Of a DNA stretch of 64,000 nucleotides, positions 58,001-64,000 are shown piece by piece. The notes below the pieces were generated by a model. The model had not been told where the DNA came from. It searched no databases and was given only the letters and a program-made list of their open reading frames with translations. The DNA is from Nipponacmea schrenckii (Eukaryota > Mollusca > Gastropoda > Lottiidae): NCBI GenBank assembly GCA_030562195.1, contig JAUJPP010000003.1, positions 25,699,398 to 25,763,397 of the forward strand. Direction: 5' to 3'. Every line of letters starts with the position of its first letter. Position 1 is the first letter of the stretch. A program made the translations under genes and the position numbers.

Positions 58001-61000
58001 CTTTAATCGTAAATCTTATTTCAACAGGGTGGAATGAAGGCAGTTTTATGGACCGACACATTCCAAATAATTATGATGGGTATTGGTTTATTAGCAGCAT
58101 TGATACAAGGTTCTATAGAAATTGGTGGGTTTGGTCGTGCATGGGAGATTGCTGAACAAAATGAACGAGTTGTATTTGACGAGTATGTACCATTAATTGT
58201 CCACTACCATCTAAAGTTTATTAACAACATCGTTAAGTGTTTTCGAAATCTAAAACTCCATTAAAGGGATTGTAAAGTCATTTTTGAAGTGGTTTATGCA
58301 GTGTAGACAAGGCCTTATGAGATACATGCATATTTTTCGATATGGCGTCATAAAACACTTAGTTGTAGTGGAATTGCAGGAACCACAGACAAAGGTGAAA
58401 ATTGATGCCATTAGTGGCCTAATTACAAATAAAAATATTTAAAAAAAGTTTCTTTACAATCCTTTTAAGAGTTTATTTTAAGACCGAAAAACGAACCACT
58501 CCTCTATTGCAAGACGCTCTGCCTTTCCTTCGGTTTGGTTCCTTTGTGTTTGGGACAACTGGGTTCACAGCCGACCAGGCTACGCCCTTGTTACACATAA
58601 ACATGTTTACAAAAAATTAAAAAATTAAAACTGTATTTAGTAAATTCATATCAGCTGTATAATAGTTCTTTGGAAATCAGCTTGAGGCGTTTGAATCTAC
58701 CATAACATAAAAACTGTCTGGGGGACGTTAACAAACCTTGTGTTCTTTCATTAATAACATATTCGCCATAGACTGATAATATAATGGCCAATACCGCCTG
58801 TGTGTAACGAGGGTGAACAAATCCCCAGCTATTGGAATTTTCATTCATGCATTTTCTCTTTCAGTAGATACTTGTATAGTATGATATTTTTCAATGCGCG
58901 CCATACTCTAACTTGAAAATAGTTTGAACGTTAACAAGAATTGAAATTCAGAGCAAAATAAACTTTTCATATTGACATACATATTTGTTTTTAAAGTTTT
59001 ATAGGCTTCAATATAAATGAAAAATCTCACATATGGAAACACGCAGTACTCTTGTACCTGTATTTATTTTTATATATATATGGTTAATTTAATTTAACAG
59101 TATTACCACAATATGACTTTTCTTCTGACTCATTCGAGCCCTTCATCCACCCTCAAATTTTCTTATCATTGACTTTTATTTGCCTGGTGCTGTGTCCTCT
59201 TATAGCGATTCTGTGGTCACCTAATAATTTATAGATAAACCACTGAACACCAATAGAAACGAGCAGATACAAGAATAACTACAATGCACATGTCATAGCA
59301 GTCCCAAAGAGACTAAAATTTAGTAACACTACAAAGTACAAAGATTCATAATGTTTTCCGCGTCTCTAGTTTCAGTTTCGATCCAAGGACTCGCCATAGT
59401 TTCTGGTCACTGGTAATCGGTGGTGGGATCCTGTGGACATCTATTTATGGAACTAACCAGGCACAGATTCAGCGTACCATGGCCTGCTCCTCATTAAGAG
59501 ATGCTCAGATGTAAGAGAATTCTATCTCCCTTTCAACCTTGCAAAAAAGAAAGCAACATAGCAATATAGCGACATCCATATTTAAGTATAACGAGGAAGT
59601 TGGAGATGGTCTTTCTGGAATTTTGGGAACACTAGAGTGCATGTTGCTCTATGCTCTGGATTGGTACTAAAATTCTCATCAAAATTATGTGTGTTACCAC
59701 AGAAAGATAGTGTATATTATCTGCAAATGATATCTTGTTCAAACCATCCACTGCAAAAGAGGTATGCCGTTTAACTGTTAAGCTAAACGGCTACAGTTTG
59801 TTGTTTCTTGGAATGTTTTTCTACGAGATTTTAGACAGTGTTTCTGTTTTATAATTCCAGTGCACTTTGGATCAATGCACCAGGATTAATAATCATTCTG
59901 TTCCTATGTTCAATGATTGGTATTGTGATGTATGCATTTTATAGTACATGTGACCCTTTAAAATTTGGTCTTGTCTCTGCATCAGATCAGGTTGGTACGT
60001 AGTAATAAAGAAATTTTCGAAATCTGGATCTCGCAATGTTCCTTTTGTGAAAGTTTCCTTCGAAATTATCAGTAAACATTTTAAGAAAACTATCAATGAA
60101 GAGCGTTCCTGCATAGATTACTAATTTTTAACATGGATTGGAATTACATATTGAAATTCTCAGTTTGATTTATGAAGATTAATTTGAGACAAATAAGTTT
60201 TTAAGATAAATTTCACTAGACTTAAATAACGGATTTTGGCAATAAGATATAAATTGATCCTTTTTTCTAGTTATTCCCGTTATTTGTGATGGATATCTTA
60301 GGTCATATTCCCGGTATACCTGGTTTATTTATCGCTTGTATATTTTCTGGATCTCTTAGGTGAGTATTTTATTGATTATATTTTTCTTTACATTTCATTT
60401 TAAATGCAGTTGTAATGTTATGGGACCAGTTTATTTGTTTATTTGTTTTCAGTCGTCATAATTTACTGCTTGACTTCAAATTGTCTGATTTCACAAGAGA
60501 CGTATAAGATATACACAAAGCACTTGAAATACATGTATCTGTTAAGGGGCGGTATGCACAATTTTATTATGAAAATCCAATCCATGATCAAACTGAATTT
60601 GTTTTTAAAGGGTTTATTTAAAAAAGATTGTGTTAATTATTCATTTTGAGCTAATTTCGGTGTTTTGCTTTCTAATTGCTCAATAGTATTTGTTGAAACC
60701 TTCCGTATAGGTAACAATCATTATTCTCTCTACGAAAACAACTGAACGTATGTTAAAAGTGTATGATGCTTACGTTATCTTTTTAAATAGTATTGGTGTT
60801 TGAAACTTAACGGTTGGGTTTTTTTTTATTGAAAATTTTGAAATACGTTCATTTCTCTAGATTTTAGTGTAAAGTTTTCCTTAATATGAGCAAAACATTT
60901 TCCCGACCTTCAAAAACAGAATTCCCCTTTAAGAGACTGAAAATTGCACCAAAATCGACCGACATGCACCATCGATTCCAAGTGACAAATCAATTCTAAC

Positions 61001-63834
61001 TAACTTAATAATTAAGAAAGGCAGTAAATAAACTTTTTCAGAACGAATTCAGTTGTTACTATTCCTAGTTAAAGGCATTTGGGTGCAAATATTCCTATAT
61101 TAACACATGGTCAGTAGTGTACACACGAGGGTTGAGGGGGGGGGGACGTTACTACGTTACTTTAAAAGCATTTCAACGAGTTCTACGATGCCAATGCATA
61201 TTAAAATTGGTACGGATAATAGGATTTTAGTTTGTTAAGCATTCGTTTAAAACGATAACTTTATTTTTTAATTCCAAGCTCTATATCATCTGGCCTGAAT
61301 GCTCTAGCTGCAGTATTCCTACAGGATATTTTACGACCATATTTTTTACCTAATTTACGAGAACACAGAGCTACCTTATTATCTAAGATTACAGGTAAGA
61401 CAAGTTCATATGAAGGCGAACGCCGAATACCAATTGTGTTTGTCCAATTAACACCCCTTTTCAAAGTAATCGTATTGTCAGTTTGGATGGGCTTGTAATA
61501 TATCCGCAGGGGCAATGAGGTTTTGTCTTAGTTGTAGAAATGAAATCGATCATTGAGAATTTTTATGGGGTGGATGGGGTAATCAATCCAATTTTCTATG
61601 GGGTGGGGTGAAGGGATGGTGTCATGATTCTCCCTGTAGATACGGGCCCGTTTAAAAGAATCAAAGAAGATTTTTTGGAGCATATTTTTGTCTTGTTCAA
61701 AATAATTGCATATGCAATGGCGTCTACAATATTAAAGTCGCTTAAGGATTATGGAATATTAAAGTAGTATACTCCTCCAAGTTTTACTTTAATCAGCAAT
61801 ATAACTCATTCGGCAATCCTCTGTCGTTTCCGTAATGCTGTTGCATTTAAAGCACAAGGGGAACTTTCACGGTAGGCTATAAATATGTTAACTTAATCAA
61901 TATTTAGCCTATTTAAGCCATCGCTGTCGTTAGTCGGATGTAAAATCCATTTATTTCATTTGGTTTTTCGGAATGGCAATAGGCTTTGCTCTCAGTAACG
62001 AAAATAGTTCTTTGTAAAAATGTTTTCAGGGGTCATCAAAATTATAGGGGGGCATTGACCCACCATCTTTCTCCCTCAAAAAACCGTGCCCCCTGCACCT
62101 ATGTACCTATACCAAAGGTCTTTTAGTTTTATTGATGTAATATCTTTCCAGCGTTTGTATTTGGTTTGATATGTCTTGGATTAACTTGGGTTGCTTCACA
62201 AATGGGTGGAATTTTACAGGTTAGTAGTTTACCACGCTTTGTTCAGAAATCATTACTCTAGCATTTTTTCGAAGGCATAGACACAGACACGAGCATTACT
62301 CGGAGAGGCAAATATACAAAGTTAGCATTCAAGGGAAGCAACTTGTGCTAATATGTGGATAATGTTTTCTGTCAGTAGACCATAATGAATACTATATTTA
62401 GAATGACTTAAGCAAACACTCTGTCCTTATATAATGATTGAGTGATGTCGACCATATAACTATTTGACACTATTGGTTTGAAGGAAAATACTAATTCGTA
62501 TTAATTGATTTGTTCCAGGCGGCATTGTCATTGTTTGGGATGCTTGGTGCTCCCATGATGGGTCTATTTACCTTGGGAATGCTGTTTCCATGGGCGAATA
62601 CAAAGGTACGCATGCCGAACATAATATACTTGCTTGGTAGGCATTTAATACAAGCATATTTACTGCTATACCACACTGCGCTGTATGTATCCATTTAAAA
62701 ACAGGCTGACCTGTACGTGCTTCCCGTTTAAATTTCTGAAGGATATAGCCTATAATCGATGTCGATCTTGCATAATAAAATATATAAACTATATAGATTT
62801 GAATAGATTTATTCTTACGGTATTTGGTTTATTTCAACTGATAAAATACGTACACTCTTATGGACCTAATTTGAGCCTTTAAACTGTTTGTTCATTCTAA
62901 TGCCTGGTGATGTGATCATTCCTGATTTCTGTGACCCTTCTTCGGCTTCTCAAACTAATATTTCATACACACGACCACGAATTACCAACACTGGAATTGG
63001 CGTCGATGAAATTTGTTACCCAATCACGTCTGTGCCCTTCGATGTTTTGTCATAGTTATCTTATTTACTCTTCATGCAGGGAGCAATAACTGGGTTTTTT
63101 ACCAGTATTATCATGATGTTATGGATTGGTTTCGGGTCGTTTATGGCTAAACTACCAGCTGTCAAATCTCCTATTAGCGTTAATGGATGCAACTGGACTT
63201 TACTACAGGACAATATGACGGCATACAACCAAATTACATCAAATATTATCATCAATACAACAATTGTCTCTGAGATCGAAGAGTAAGTATTATTTTGTAC
63301 TTACAAGAGATGTTTGTCTAGAGGGGTGGTCTCGTCTTGAATGAAAACTCCTACCATTAGTGGTATCACGCTCAGCTTTGCTATGATATAGATATAACAT
63401 ATATGGAACTACAACCAATGGTTAAAGCTTTACCTAACGTTCGGACGGGTTTCCTCAATTTTCTTGGTCGCTCTCATGCCAGAAAACGAATCGTTATTCG
63501 GAACTATCGTGTCGATCTAACGCGATAGAAAATCAGTGGAATGGGGTAAAGGGTGATATGATATTTTCCGGTATAAAGAAAATAGGTCGACGAGGTCACA
63601 CGTTTATAATGTCTCCTAACTAACCTCGTGTCCTGATTCTGGTAACTAGGTCGTTTTCGTAAGGTTTGAGTGCTTCATTCATTGAAAGGTTACTTATTTA
63701 GGCTACTCTGTCTCAGCTCTGCTTGTATTTCAGATCAGCACTAGATCCTCTATATAGAGTGTCCTATTTATGGTACAGTTGTATAGCAGTATTAATAGTT
63801 TTAGTTGTTGGTCTCCCCGTTAGCTTCCTTACCG
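55013..63834 (+). CDS. SLC5A6/8/12-like sodium-coupled carboxylate/vitamin transporter, 13 exons, C-terminus off window
   Basis: Plasma-membrane Na+/solute symporter. Exons: 55013-55381, 56436-56501, 56837-56888, 57458-57525, 58028-58182, 59376-59510, 59861-59990, 60271-60359, 61279-61394, 62152-62219, 62519-62605, 63080-63282, 63734-63834. They sum to 1639 nt (546 codons; family length about 610-640), all in phase. It opens with [20 protein letters not shown], then SSF-fold helices: [139 protein letters not shown] and [20 protein letters not shown]. These are hallmark motifs of monocarboxylate (SLC5A8/12) and multivitamin (SLC5A6) transporters; substrate is not decidable. An in-frame upstream TTG at 54959 is not used. 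Confidence 0.93.
56999..57372. repeat. ~86-bp tandem repeat, about 4.3 copies, SLC5 intron 3
   Basis: Unit containing ACACAAGGACATGGTCCTGT, CTAACATTCAGCCCATAGAG, ACAAACATAGACTC and TTTACATGGGTCAGAATTAG. Starts about 110 bases after the exon 3 donor and ends about 85 bases before the exon 4 acceptor. Confidence 0.9.
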
Positions 63835-64000
63835 GTGAGTGAAAAGTTTTAACATTACATTGGTCTTAAAGGTTACATGGTAACACACGAAAGTGCCCTT
63901 TGTCAAGACATTTGGAGTTCAACTGTATTTGACACGATATGGTATTTTGGGACAACGAGTAATTTTAAGCCTCTAATGTATAGGTGTGTATATAATTAAA

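Overview
This is a eukaryotic window: AT-rich, intron-dense, with GT-AG introns full of minisatellites and small transposons. Gene content, exon structure and a repeat family resembling the bivalve 'pearl' elements (hairpin ends, tandem core repeats, ACGG-type microsatellite) suggest a mollusc, probably a gastropod. That placement is inference; the gene identities are firmer.

Layout. (1) 1200-12882, minus: a complete 13-exon SEC14L1/SEC14L5-type lipid-transfer protein (PRELI/MSF1, CRAL-TRIO, GOLD; 684 residues). (2) 13627-14814, minus: a single-exon SAPCD2 homologue. (3) 18980-22279, plus: a six-exon short-chain dehydrogenase of the BDH1/RDH type. It has a one-base frameshift in exon 2 and a near-perfect downstream copy of its last exon. 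(4) 24321-49318, minus: a 25 kb polycystin-1-like gene. In order it encodes PKD repeats, an REJ module, a GAIN/GPS region, a PLAT domain, 11 predicted membrane spans and a polycystin channel domain. One PLAT exon cannot be found. (5) 55013-63834, plus: 13 exons of an SLC5 sodium-coupled carboxylate/vitamin transporter (SLC5A6/8/12 branch), whose C-terminus lies beyond the window. Every exon junction was checked for GT/AG, and reading phases agree except at the missing PLAT exon.

The genes serve unrelated jobs: lipid transfer, cell polarity/mitosis, redox metabolism, receptor-channel signalling and solute uptake. I see no co-regulated cluster.

The most unusual signal is the relation between tandem repeats and splice junctions. 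In four places an intronic tandem repeat is made from, or carries copies of, the adjacent splice site: a 28-bp array carrying the acceptor of SEC14L1 exon 9; a ~23-bp, ~100-copy array whose unit matches the donor of a polycystin REJ exon; a triplicated exon end with donor before the channel exon; and a triplicated PLAT exon end with donor. The duplicated terminal exon of the dehydrogenase is a larger event of the same kind. Other items are a transposon nested in a transposon nested in a minisatellite, a TTAA-flanked inverted-repeat element inside an older repeat, a MITE family carrying a consensus splice donor, and stretches that look like uncorrected assembly error.
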